From contig CM043965.1 in the NCBI GenBank assembly GCA_014529385.2, forward strand, positions 67,885,690 to 67,949,689: DNA of 64,000 nt, in the 5' to 3' direction. Positions 55,372-64,000 of the stretch are shown here, in pieces (positions within the stretch are counted from its first letter, which is position 1; every line of letters starts with the position of its first letter). The translations under genes were made by a program, and so were the position numbers. The notes beneath the pieces are model-generated. The model worked only from the letters and a program-made list of their open reading frames with translations, ran no database searches and was not told the DNA's origin. Source of the stretch: Adiantum capillus-veneris. Taxonomy: Eukaryota > Streptophyta > Polypodiopsida > Polypodiales > Pteridaceae.

Positions 55372-55416
55372 ATGTAATATTTCACATGCGACGTCAATGA
55401 GGAAAAAGTGGCATAC
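54991..55416. other. Intron start with (GT)n and (CT)n runs
   Basis: Holds a GT run at 55133-55165 and a CT run at 55332-55368, near the PRP18 donor. The open frame that runs past the donor into Glu-Arg repeats is intronic and not real coding. Confidence 0.8.
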
Positions 55417-56229
55417 CCTCTTTTTGCACCTCCTAACAAGTGGAGCCAAGTTCTGTGCACATTGTGCCAAAGTGGCAGCATTGGACCTTCCCTTGTCGGT
55501 CCGCTTCTCAGATTCTGGGCGCTTTTGAAGCTCTCTCTCCCATTCTATCAAGAGCTGTCTGAAGAAGACTAGGATCTTTTCTTCATCACAAAGGGCGTCG
55601 AAATGAGTCGTCATATATTTATGATCAGCATCGAGTTCAAGGTCTGGAAGCATGCCCTCTGCACCCTCACCAGGAACCGCATCACCTCCATTACATGTGC
55701 CAAAAGCATCATCAACGTCATCCACAACCTTCTTTTTATTCTTGACGTCACGATGCAGGAACGAAAACTTGTCACTTTTCTTGAAGTCTACAAGGTCCAA
55801 GGATAGATCATTGCGATACTCGTCAGTGTAGGGATCCTCATCCTTGTTCGAATCTACCGGATGGCAACCGGACTTCAACAAGTTTTTGTACCGTAGAAGG
55901 CGTGCATCATCATCTTCCCCAAACAAGGTAATAGGCTGCCGAAACCAATGGTGCAGCTGGTGCATCACGTCATCTCTGTGAATGATAAGCTCATCAATGC
56001 GCTTCTCATCTGCCGGGGACTTAGAGGGCTTTGGCTGAGGCACAAGAGAAGCAGGGTAAGGGTAGAGAGCACTGAGTGAAGTGATGATACCAGCAACATG
56101 GGGTAGAGATGGACACTTGACATGAGAGAGCTCTTGGGGACGATACAAAGTCTTCCTATCAGGCTGATCTATTCTGCGCCGTACGTACTTGCGCGGGCCA
56201 AGACCCTCCCCTACTTCGAGAGAGCGCAT
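55417..56229 (-). CDS. PRP18: PRP18 pre-mRNA-splicing factor, N-terminal and central exon
   Basis: 271 codons from the ATG at 56229 to the donor at 55417. Residues 92-121 (HHWFRQPITLFGEDDDARLLRYKNLLKSG) form the PRP4/SFM-like motif typical of Prp18. Residues 214-271 (DEEKILVFFRQLLIEW, ELQKRPESEKRTDKG, LAPLVRRCKKR) match the start of the Prp18 domain. Residues 1-20 include GPRKYVRRR, like GGKKYVxRSE in plants. An in-frame TAA lies at 56280-56278. The start is uncertain: a TTGCAG just before this ATG could be an acceptor, in which case a first exon lies upstream. GTATGC donor. The partner exon is at 15478-15113. Confidence 0.87.
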
Positions 56230-56241
56230 GCTGCAATCCAC

Positions 56242-58300
56242 CTCAATCCATCTCCGCTCGCACCTGGTTCTTCTTGATTACCCGACGCCGTAGGCTGCAG
56301 CCTCCTGATGCTTTTTGCACGATCGTGCTTTTGCTTTGAGCGCTAGCCACTGTGCATGGGCACGCACTTGAAATTGCCGCCTAAAGCAGCCATAGAGTGG
56401 AGCAATGAGTCATAAGCCCACCATGACTAGGCATGTGCAATATAATTTTGTAGCTTGGACTTTTGGAAACGTATTACAACTACAGACTCGAAACAAACAT
56501 CGGCAAAATCGTCTCGATGAATATACAAAGAGGAATGTTGTTGACTTGAGAGAAAACAACCAGCCAGTGCATGTTGTATCAACAACTGAAGAATTGCATG
56601 AGCATTGGACTTTTTTAATGCAACCATGATCGCAGATTACTTATCATCATTTACAACTCTCACCACAAGCATGGGAGCTCAAGGCCAAGCATCTCCTACA
56701 CACTTCTCGCTACCTACTGAAATCTTTCTATGGTCTACTCCAAGCCTACTCTACGACCATAGCCAAGTTCTGCTTTTGGTTTATTTGGTCTTTAATGTCC
56801 AAAGCATTGCTATCTATCAGACAAGCCCCCATGGTGAAATGATAGCTCTTTTCAGCAATTGAAAGCATGACCTTTACAAAGGAAGCTGATTGAAAGCATG
56901 GCATTTGCAAAATAAGCTAAATGATCCATAAGTTTGCAGAGAACTCTAACTCAATCGATCATTGGCAGCAACCCCTCCATGACTACCTCAGTCTACGGTG
57001 TTCAATTGAGAGCATGCTTACTTGCTTTGACCATGTATTTCTAATTGGACATGAAAGAGCTATAGAAAATCTCAAACAACCCACTATACATGCATCATCA
57101 AGTTACTGAAATTGTCAATCTAAGCATTAATCAAAGCAAGTACTTTCAACATGACCTGCCCTAGCCTAGGTGCAGTTCCAAAAATCTAGCTTTTGAGCCA
57201 TCACAAAGGTTGAAACTAGACAAGCAGGTGCAATTAGAAACAAGCTAGCATCCCTACAATGAGACAAATAAGTTGCTCTCACAAGCTGCATGCTAGTGCT
57301 TTGGGGGACATCAATGATCAAACAACAAGTTTTGTCTCCTGTCATTTAACAACAAGAGCAAGGAGATGACTTAAAAGTGCCGCTTTTCTTTGTTATTCTA
57401 CTAAGGTAAACAAGAGCTTGATGCTACTGACGTTGATGCTGGCCGGCCATCAATGATTAGACAACAAGTTTTATCTCATGTCACTTGACAACAAGAGCAA
57501 GGAGATTACCTTAAAAGTGTTAATTTTCTTCCTGATTCTACTAAGGTAAACAGGATCTTGATGCAGCTGATGTTGATGCTTGCCGGGCACATTAAAGCTA
57601 TAAGAGCTATCATTTCACCTTAGGGGCCAGTGAGATAGATAATAGTGATGTGGGACATTAAAGACCAGAAAAACCAAAAGCGTGCGTGCCTCACAACTTC
57701 CATGCTTGTGGTGAGAGTTGCAAATTACGATAAATACAAGTTTTCCAAAAGTCCAATAAGTTTTCCTTGTTAAATGTGGCTTTCACCTTTGAGCATTGGA
57801 GCCCTGCTAACAAACAAAATCCATTAACTCAAAGATGCCCTTTAAAGATTCAGTATTGTCATCTCCTCCTGCCCTCGTCACATTGGCCTTGCAGACACTG
57901 ATTTGCCGCCAAACCTGCCCTTCAATTAGTATATGATGTGGTGGTAACTCACACTCTGGTTACTTGTTAATGAGAATTGTTTGGAACTTTCTTTCTAAGT
58001 GAGGAGGACTCCGATCACAAACTCTTATGATGCATGAGTCATCAAGGTGGAGGGAGGGGTAGCCCATCACGACCATTCATGTATTGCACTTTCTGCGGTA
58101 AAAACCTTGTTGTAGACCCTCATATAATCACCACGTCAGTAAAAGAAATGCACATACCAATAGCCAATCATTGGCATCCCAATCATTAGCCATAATGAAC
58201 CTGTAGTTGACAACTTAGCAGTCGGACTTCCCGTAATCAGGCCACTACAATTATTGGCGTGGCTAAAGATCACTTTTGAATTTTCTCTCTCTATGTCTTC
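56242..58300. other. PRP18 upstream region, mostly featureless
   Basis: Contains the likely PRP18 promoter and perhaps a short 5' exon (56230-56420), then unique-looking DNA. The only structure seen is the 139-bp tandem repeat. Confidence 0.45.
57309..57586. repeat. 139-bp tandem repeat, two copies
   Basis: Copies at 57309 and 57448, sharing CATCAATGAT, ACAACAAGTTTT, ACAACAAGAGCAAGGAGAT and TTCTACTAAGGTAAACA. Confidence 0.87.
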
Positions 58301-58360
58301 TTGTTCTTGTTTTGGTTTGCTTGTCGACATCTCACTTCTTGTCCCGCTTCATTGTTGTCT

Positions 58361-59000
58361 ATGGCACCCCGCAAGCGTGGAAAGGATGAACTGATAGAGG
58401 CTAAAGAAGCAGTTCAAGAATCCATTGATTCAATTTCAATTAAGAGATGCACCCATCCTTCATGTGTTTTTGAGGGATTGTTTCAAAAAGCTTTGGCGGA
58501 TAGCAGAAAGCTTGCATCTCCTCCATGGCTTAAAAACGCGGAGCTTCAGGAGCTCGTCACATTGAGTGAACAAGCCATCAAAGCCAATTTTAGCTTGGAG
58601 GTAAGCCTTCTATGTCTGTGTGTTAATGGTATTTGTGGGCTTGTGCATGTTTTTTGGTCGGGAGGTAAACCTTCTATGTCTGTGTGTTAATGGTATTTGT
58701 GGGCTTGTGCATGTTGATCTCTATGCTCACTCCTCTTCTTATGGGGAAAATTTTTGGAAAATTCTCATTGGATCATCAAGTAACGATTATGTATGAGGAG
58801 CAACTGTTGCAGGTCAATAATTCTTTACAAAGCTTTGTTCGAGGATTTTCGATTGGCCATTCTGGGGCATGCAAATACCTAAGTTCATGGAAATGAATCT
58901 CACAAACAAAGATCCCATTGTAGAGACGTTGGCCCATGAGGTCTCCACGAAGCTGAAAAAGACCACTGCCCAATCACAGTCAAGGTAAAGAAGTTGCTTC
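58361..59000 (+). CDS. Unrecognised split gene fragment
   Basis: Exon 1 from ATG 58361 to 58600 gives MAPRKRGKDELIEAKEAVQE, a helix-rich basic and acidic N-terminus, then CTHPSCVFEGLFQKALADS and LQELVTLSEQAIKANFSLE; it ends at a good donor (GAG|GTAAGC). A TTGCAG acceptor ends at 58811. Another open block at 58860-58985 (FWGMQIPKFMEMNLTNKDPIV, HEVSTKLKKTTAQSQSR) ends at AG|GTAAAG, a second donor-like site, but its frame does not join simply to exon 1. No family recognised. It could be a gene cut by repeats or a pseudogene. Confidence 0.4.
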
Positions 59001-59005
59001 AACAA

Positions 59006-59640
59006 GAACCTGATGGAATGTTTTCAACCATCCATGGCAACCTTGGCCATTTATTGTTTGGGCTTACTGCCCTCAATACCTTCACTCTTCAAGCATTTTT
59101 TCCTTCACAAGGACATGAGAAGTATAGAAAATTTATCCCCTTCTAGCAAATGGTTCATTTTCATGCATCAAGAAGTTGAGGTAGGGAATACTGTTAACTT
59201 TTCTTCCAGTTACTGTTAATTTCCTCATGTAGGAGGAATATTGTTTGTCGTGCTCTGCAGCAAGGTTTTCCCTTATTTTATAATTAAATCTTGAGCATGT
59301 TTTCTTCACAATGTGTGTTTGCTTTGCTGCATGCTTTTCCTTTCTACTTGCTACATGCTATTCTCTATTCTTGAGTGTGAAATAGGTCTGTGTGTTTGTG
59401 TATGTTTGTTTCTCTGCATGTGTTTGGGTTCTCTCCGTTTTATGAGAATGGTGGGAGGGTGGGTGGTCTTGGGGGTTGTATTGGCATGTAATTATTCTCC
59501 TTTTTTGAAGACCTTTTTGCAAGCAGATGCTTTGATGTAGTTGTGAACTTCTGTGGACTCTACTCTTTGGTATCTTCCTAAAAAATTTTGGTAAGGTGTG
59601 ATGTAGATGGTAGCCTAGCTTTATGTTGTTCTAGTAATCG
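59006..59640. other. T-rich DNA without recognised features
   Basis: Only short open frames and TG-rich patches near 59380-59470. Possibly introns of the gene fragment to the left. Confidence 0.4.
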
Positions 59641-59705
59641 TGTTAGGAAATAGGGCGTAGCTCAGTAGATATTAGAGCATTTTACTTAATGGAGAGAGAT
59701 AATTT

Positions 59706-59762
<57 letters not shown>

Positions 59763-60344
59763 GCACACACAATGTATGTGGTTCACCCAATGTGGGCTAT
59801 GTCCACGAGAAAGCAACCACTCAATGTCTTTAGTACTTCAAACTAGAGGTAGGTTACAAAGGGATTATATGGAGCTCTTGCCTTGCTCCACTCTCACCAC
59901 CTCTCACACACTTTATTTCATCAAATTCACTATGCCTTTTGTGTGTAGAAGAGGCCTCCTTTTATAAGCCAAAAGGGCTGCCCTCTCTCATGAGAGGCAG
60001 CCATGTGTAGCCGCCCTTGTGCAGGTTGAACTCTCCAGTGCGCCCATGTGTGACCGCCCTTGAGAAGACGAGCCCGCCTAAAAATATCCACTAGTCATGG
60101 AATTTTGCCACCGGCCAAAGAATTTCACTGACCGGCCATTGCCTTCTGACCACCGGCCAACTGGCCAATCTATTGGCCATTTTTTGATCACTTTTCGGTC
60201 GTTGTTTGACCATAACATTCTAACAAAAAAGAGAATATTTTGGCAAAATTATGCACGATGGCTTCTCCTCATAATGGGGGCTTTACAAGTGTACATTTTT
60301 AAGACTAAAAGCTACAAGGGGTAAATCAGACTCCATACTTAACA
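59641..60344 (-). mobile_element. Copia remnant 3' LTR (minus strand)
   Basis: On the minus strand it starts TGTTAAGTATGGAG after the polypurine tract AAGTGGGAGA (60354-60345) and ends CCTAACA at 59641; about 704 bp. It contains a GA run at 59709-59759 and a tRNA-like block near 59655. End assignment is by motif only. Confidence 0.6.
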
Positions 60345-60419
60345 ATCTCCCACTTGGAAACTGATCTCCACACCAAACATGTGACTGCTTTCCATCCTAG
60401 CTTCTTATCCTTGAATTCC

Positions 60420-61560
60420 AATTGATGATGATTAAAAGCTCAACTTCTCCTTGCTGACCACCTTTCTAAACATGTCTAAAGGATTCTCACTTGTGTGCAC
60501 CTTTCCTAGATTTAGATGTCTCTCTTCCAAAAGAGTACGAATGAAGTGATATCTCATCTTGATGTGCTTTCTCCTTGAGTGAAAGGTTGAATTATTCACA
60601 AGATGAATGGCGCTTTGACTATCACTGTACAAGACACAATTGTCTTGCTTGTATCCAAACTCCTCCAAGAATTTCTGAAGCCACAGAGTCTCTTTGCTTG
60701 CCTTCATCATTACTACGTATTCTGCTTCCGTGGTAGAAAGTGAGACCACTTTCTACAGCTTTGAATCCCAACTTACTATTGTGCCTCCAATTGTGAAGAT
60801 GTAGCCAGTGATGCTCCTTTGAGTGTCTTTATCACCTACAATATCTGCATCAGCATACCCTTGCAAGATAATATCAATGTCTCCAAAATACAAATCATTT
60901 GTTGTTGTCCCTTTTAGATACCTAAGTATCCACTTCATAGCTTGCCAATGCTATTTACTTGGATTATCCACCATGAACCTACTCACAACTCCCACTGCAT
61001 GTGCAATATCTGGCCTTATCTAGACCATAGCATACATTAGAGAACCTACCACTATAGCATATGGAACTTTAGACATATAGGCTATCTCTTCTTGTGTCTT
61101 TAGACACATATCCTTGGTTAGTTTAAAGGTACTAGCCAAAGGCGTAGAAAACAATTTTGCATCTTGCATTGCAAAACTTTCTAGTACCTTCTTAATGTAA
61201 TCCTCTTGAGATAGCTTTATTGTCTTCTTCGTCTGCTTTCATTGAAAAAGATTTAGACAACTCCTCTTTTAGGTCTTTGATATCCAGCATGTTAACACTT
61301 GTAATCAACCTTGTCATCAACATACAACATTAAGATGATGAACTTCCCATCTCCCAAATTCTTCATGTAGATGCAGTGATCTAAGTTGCATCTTTTGAAT
61401 CCGTGATCCAACATCCATTGATCGAACTTCAAGTACCACTGTCTTGATGCTTGCTTTAGACCATACAAGCTCTTCTTTAATTTGCAAACCATTGTCTCCG
61501 TACACTTTACTTCATACCCCTTTGGTTGAAGCATGTAAATTTCCTCCTTAAGTCACCAGT
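60420..61560 (-). pseudogene. Copia remnant RT and RNase H (minus strand)
   Basis: Minus strand. RT: KLKKSLYGLKQASRQWY and ILMLYVDDKVDY with catalytic YVDD near 61310. After a damaged stretch (61290-60940), RNase H follows: WILRYLKGTT, GYADADIVGD, SITGYIF, LSTTEAEYVVMMKASKETLWL, DSQSAIHLVNNSTFH, KHIKMRYHFIR. Several stops. The 5' part (gag, integrase) and 5' LTR are missing beyond 61560. Confidence 0.88.
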
Positions 61561-61802
61561 GGGTGCCATTGCCATCACAATATTTTTCTTTTTAAAATAA
61601 TGTTATGGTTTTATGTACGACACCCACATGGAACTTTCTGAAGAACCCTCTCTCCATTATATAAGTTAGATGACCATCTTGTTTCAAATATAGACAAGGC
61701 TTGCTCTTTAAATGCAGACACTTGGTTGGCTTATTGCCAACTAGTATGTCACCCGCGTGTTGTTGCGGTCAAAGAAACATTACCTCTATTCCCATAGGGA
61801 TA
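61561..61802. other. Junction sequence
   Basis: No gene seen; lies between the copia remnant and the gypsy LTR copy. Confidence 0.4.
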
Positions 61803-62860
61803 TGTCATAAAAACTAATATCTAACCAACCCAAATGATTTTCTCATATTAAACTGATCACTTAATGTGGGAGAATAAACGGAAACAAGGGTTAAGATATA
61901 GACATGTGCTTATAGATCTATCTCAACACGGGGCCAATGGTAAAGGCGCCCAAATGAGAGACGGTCTATCAAAGAGCAAGGCTAACCAATGGAGCATAAG
62001 ACCTTAGGTTTATCTTCATTGAAGACCTCCAATAATATGTGTAAAAGTCCTTTGACCTTATGTGAGCTTGAGGCGCGGGAACCCGACCCAGCTCGAGGTG
62101 CTTGTCTTGCTTGTCATGCTTGATGACTAAGGTGCTTGAGGTGCTTGATGATTGAGGTGCTTGAGATGCTTGAGGGGCTTAATGATTGAGATGCTTGACA
62201 TGCTTGAGATGTTAGGGTTGCACTTGAGGTGAGAACCCAGCCCAAGCTTAAAGTGCTTAAGGGCCAAGCTTGTGGTGGGAACTAGGCCTATGCATGAGGG
62301 TTTGAGGTGTCAAAAAGTCAAAGATTCAATCCCTACAAGGAGGGGGCGAGCCCTACATGAGGGGGGATGAGAGAGAACACCCACAGAAGGCATGCATGGT
62401 ACAAAGAAAGCAAAAGGGACACTTGTCAAGTTCCTCCTCATGTTGCCCTCATGGTGTGCCTAAAGCCTATTGGTTGGCCACCCAAGGGGTCCAATGATAA
62501 TTTAGGGGATATAATTAATTGATTTTGCATTTATCAAGTCCTCTCTCTCAAAAGGGAAAGGGGGACACTTGTCTCAAGGCTACCCTTGTTGCTTGTAATG
62601 CCTCCTGCTTATGATTGGGTAGGCCTGGAGGGGTCCAATGAGCTTCAAGCATGAGCTACAAGGGGGGGTCGACCCAAGCAAGCTAGGCGGTTATTTAGGG
62701 GGTATACTCACCCACACACACTCACAAACACTCTCATTGTGTGCTAGGCAAGGTGCAAGAGCTCCATCTCCTTCTCCAAGCTCCTTGAGAAGTTGAGAGC
62801 CTACACCAACACTCTTGGCTATGGAATGCAAATCCAACCAAGAGCTATGCTTCAATGCTT
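61803..62860 (+). mobile_element. Gypsy LTR copy 2 (related to 1802-2860)
   Basis: Starts TGTCATAAAAACTAATATC and follows copy 1 block by block (see there). Between 62090 and 62225 it has an expanded minisatellite of GAGGTGCTTGA/GATGCTTGA units not seen in copy 1. Similarity is lost with copy 1 at about 2860, but the LTR may continue to about 63460. No internal gypsy sequence adjoins it, so it may be a solo LTR. Confidence 0.6.
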
Positions 62861-63467
62861 AAGCTTTCCATCTTCTCCATCTTCATTACTATGCTATTAT
62901 GTATGCTAAGCAAGAAGAGTGATGATAAGTGAGGAATTATTTCTTTCTCCTATAGAATACTTCTTCTTCCTCTTCCCTACCCTCATTCCCTGCTAGCTCT
63001 CTCCACCTTCGAAGCTGTTTGAGGTCTTGGGACTGAGGCTTGGGATAGTTAATGCTTTCTACAAAGTCCATGTTATGCTTATTGCAAGAAGGCTAATGGT
63101 TTGTTGCAAGTAGATTGGTTACTTAATGCAAGTAGATTAATTGTATTGCAAGGTAGATTAATTGTTGCTTTAGGCACAAGTTGATGCATAAAAGTATACA
63201 TCCTCATGCACTCAAATGATTTAGGGAACACAAAGACTAATGATGTTCACGAGTTCTTGATTGTTTTCAAGCTAAGATTGATTGTTGATATTATGCAAAA
63301 GCTTGGTGTATGAAGCTTCCATCTCCATACTGCCAAAGAGGTCTCAAGCAACACAAAGATTTTATTGTATCAAGTCTCTCTTAATGAGAGAATCTATAAT
63401 ACAAATGCCTTTTGGAGGGGGGACCGACTCCACATAAATCCGGTCCTCAATTGTTGTCATATTCTCT

Positions 63468-63522
<55 letters not shown>

Positions 63523-63929
63523 CTCTTTTGCAAAGGTATTGCTCATGCCTAGTTAATTAAGTGTTATGATTAAGTTGCTACTACCAATTAAGTTCACCAT
63601 CTATGCTCTCAAAGTTGCTCACTCTAATTCTCTTAATTCCGCTATTCTCTAAGTTCATAGGCCATTTCCATTACAAGATAGGTAGAGAAAGAGAAAAGAG
63701 GTACGCTAGAGAGAAAGAGGGGGAAGAGAGAGGAGATGGAGGGAGAGGTAGAAAGAGAGATAGAGATAGAGAGAAAAAGGAGGTAGAGAGAGTGGTGAAG
63801 AGACAAGTGGAGAGAGAGTGGGGAAGAGAGAGAGAGAAGGGGGGCCAAATAGAGAGAAAGAGATAGAGAGATAAAGAGGGGGAGAAAATGAGAGAGAGAT
63901 ATAGAGAGATGCAGGGAGTTGAGAGAGAT

Positions 63930-63973
<44 letters not shown>

Positions 63974-64000
63974 TGGGGAAGAGAGAGAAAGGGGCTAAAT
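62861..64000. other. LTR-like tail and GA/CT-rich low complexity
   Basis: Possible continuation of LTR copy 2 to about 63460, a CT run at 63472-63518, then from about 63675 to the window end imperfect GAGA/GGGA purine-rich repeats with a pure GA run at 63935-63970. Frames here (Arg/Glu-rich) are artefacts. Confidence 0.75.

Larger units (their letters stand above)
15479..55416 (-). other. PRP18: Giant PRP18 intron (39,938 bp) filled with transposons
   Basis: The donor at 55416 reads AGG|GTATGC and the acceptor at 15479 reads TTGCAG|ATG, both on the minus strand. Splicing joins CKKR to MLPLDMR, reproducing the conserved order seen in plant Prp18 (CRKKVLPGDIR from memory). Everything listed between these positions lies inside the intron. 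That the two exons form one transcript is inferred from strand, order, phase and protein continuity. Confidence 0.8.

Noticed and set aside
55270-55416. Extension of the PRP18 frame past the donor (CHFFLIDVACEIL and Arg-Glu repeat)
   Set aside because: It lacks Prp18 similarity, runs into a CT microsatellite, and the conserved protein continues instead at 15478.
15113-56229. PRP18 pieces as a processed retrocopy
   Set aside because: A retrocopy would not have a GT-AG junction in phase exactly where the protein is split, with the rest of the protein on the same strand 40 kb away.
59647-59680. tRNA gene
   Set aside because: Only the 5' half looks tRNA-like; no anticodon stem, B box or acceptor stem follows before the GA run.

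Overview
The window looks like nuclear DNA of a land plant with a large, repeat-rich genome (inferred: a fern, lycophyte, gymnosperm or similar; the species cannot be fixed from the sequence). The reasons are plant-type Ty1/copia and chromodomain Ty3/gypsy retrotransposons with initiator-tRNA-Met primer sites, non-LTR elements, a probable Penelope-like element, long CT/GA and CA/GT microsatellites, and one host gene that best resembles plant PRP18.

The main host gene is on the minus strand: PRP18, a second-step pre-mRNA splicing factor. Its N-terminal exon is at 56229-55417 and its C-terminal exon at 15478-15113. The two join in phase 0 at a GT donor (55416) and an AG acceptor (15479), and the join falls inside a conserved stretch of the protein. 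The implied intron is 39,938 bp and is packed with nested transposons. A second, unrecognised host gene fragment with intron-like structure lies near 58361-59000 on the plus strand.

Layout. 1-2860: CT microsatellite, a 102-bp tandem repeat, A-rich DNA, and the 3' end plus 3' LTR of a chromodomain gypsy element. 2868-12540: a Penelope-like element with an inverted partial copy at its 5' end, split by a complete but dead copia element (6121-11343). 12541-15112: tandem repeats, compound microsatellites and an inverted tRNA-derived SINE-like copy. 15113-15478: last PRP18 exon. Then, inside the intron: 5'-truncated LINE A (15710-17408), SINE-like copies, and long LINE B (18437-28659), which is broken by a solo LTR (21067-22341, TSD CTGGG) and a second copia element (23133-28189, TSD TAGAT). 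Next come a gypsy LTR (28660-29420), a copia RT scrap, a minus-strand gypsy gag-pro-RT remnant (30280-32560), an internally deleted gypsy derivative (33551-34905), and a plus-strand gypsy remnant with chromodomain and LTR (34928-38712). 39507-53680 is a tandem array of a non-autonomous LTR family arranged LTR-internal-LTR-internal-LTR-internal, carrying one nested relative (44315-48578, TSD CTATC) and one unrelated solo LTR (41555-42188) rich in heat-shock elements. A minus-strand LINE remnant (53720-54990) ends the intron. 56230-64000 holds the PRP18 upstream region, a 139-bp tandem repeat, the unknown gene fragment, a minus-strand copia remnant with LTR, and a second copy of the gypsy LTR seen at 1802.

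The most noteworthy points are the roughly 40-kb PRP18 intron, the LTR with perfect heat-shock-element arrays upstream of a TATA box, the shared-LTR tandem array whose elements encode an unrecognised coiled-coil, Asp/His-repeat protein, and the Penelope-like element split by copia. Almost every transposon reading frame carries stops or frameshifts. Boundaries were found by reading terminal motifs, target duplications and copy-to-copy comparison by eye; no alignment program or database was used.
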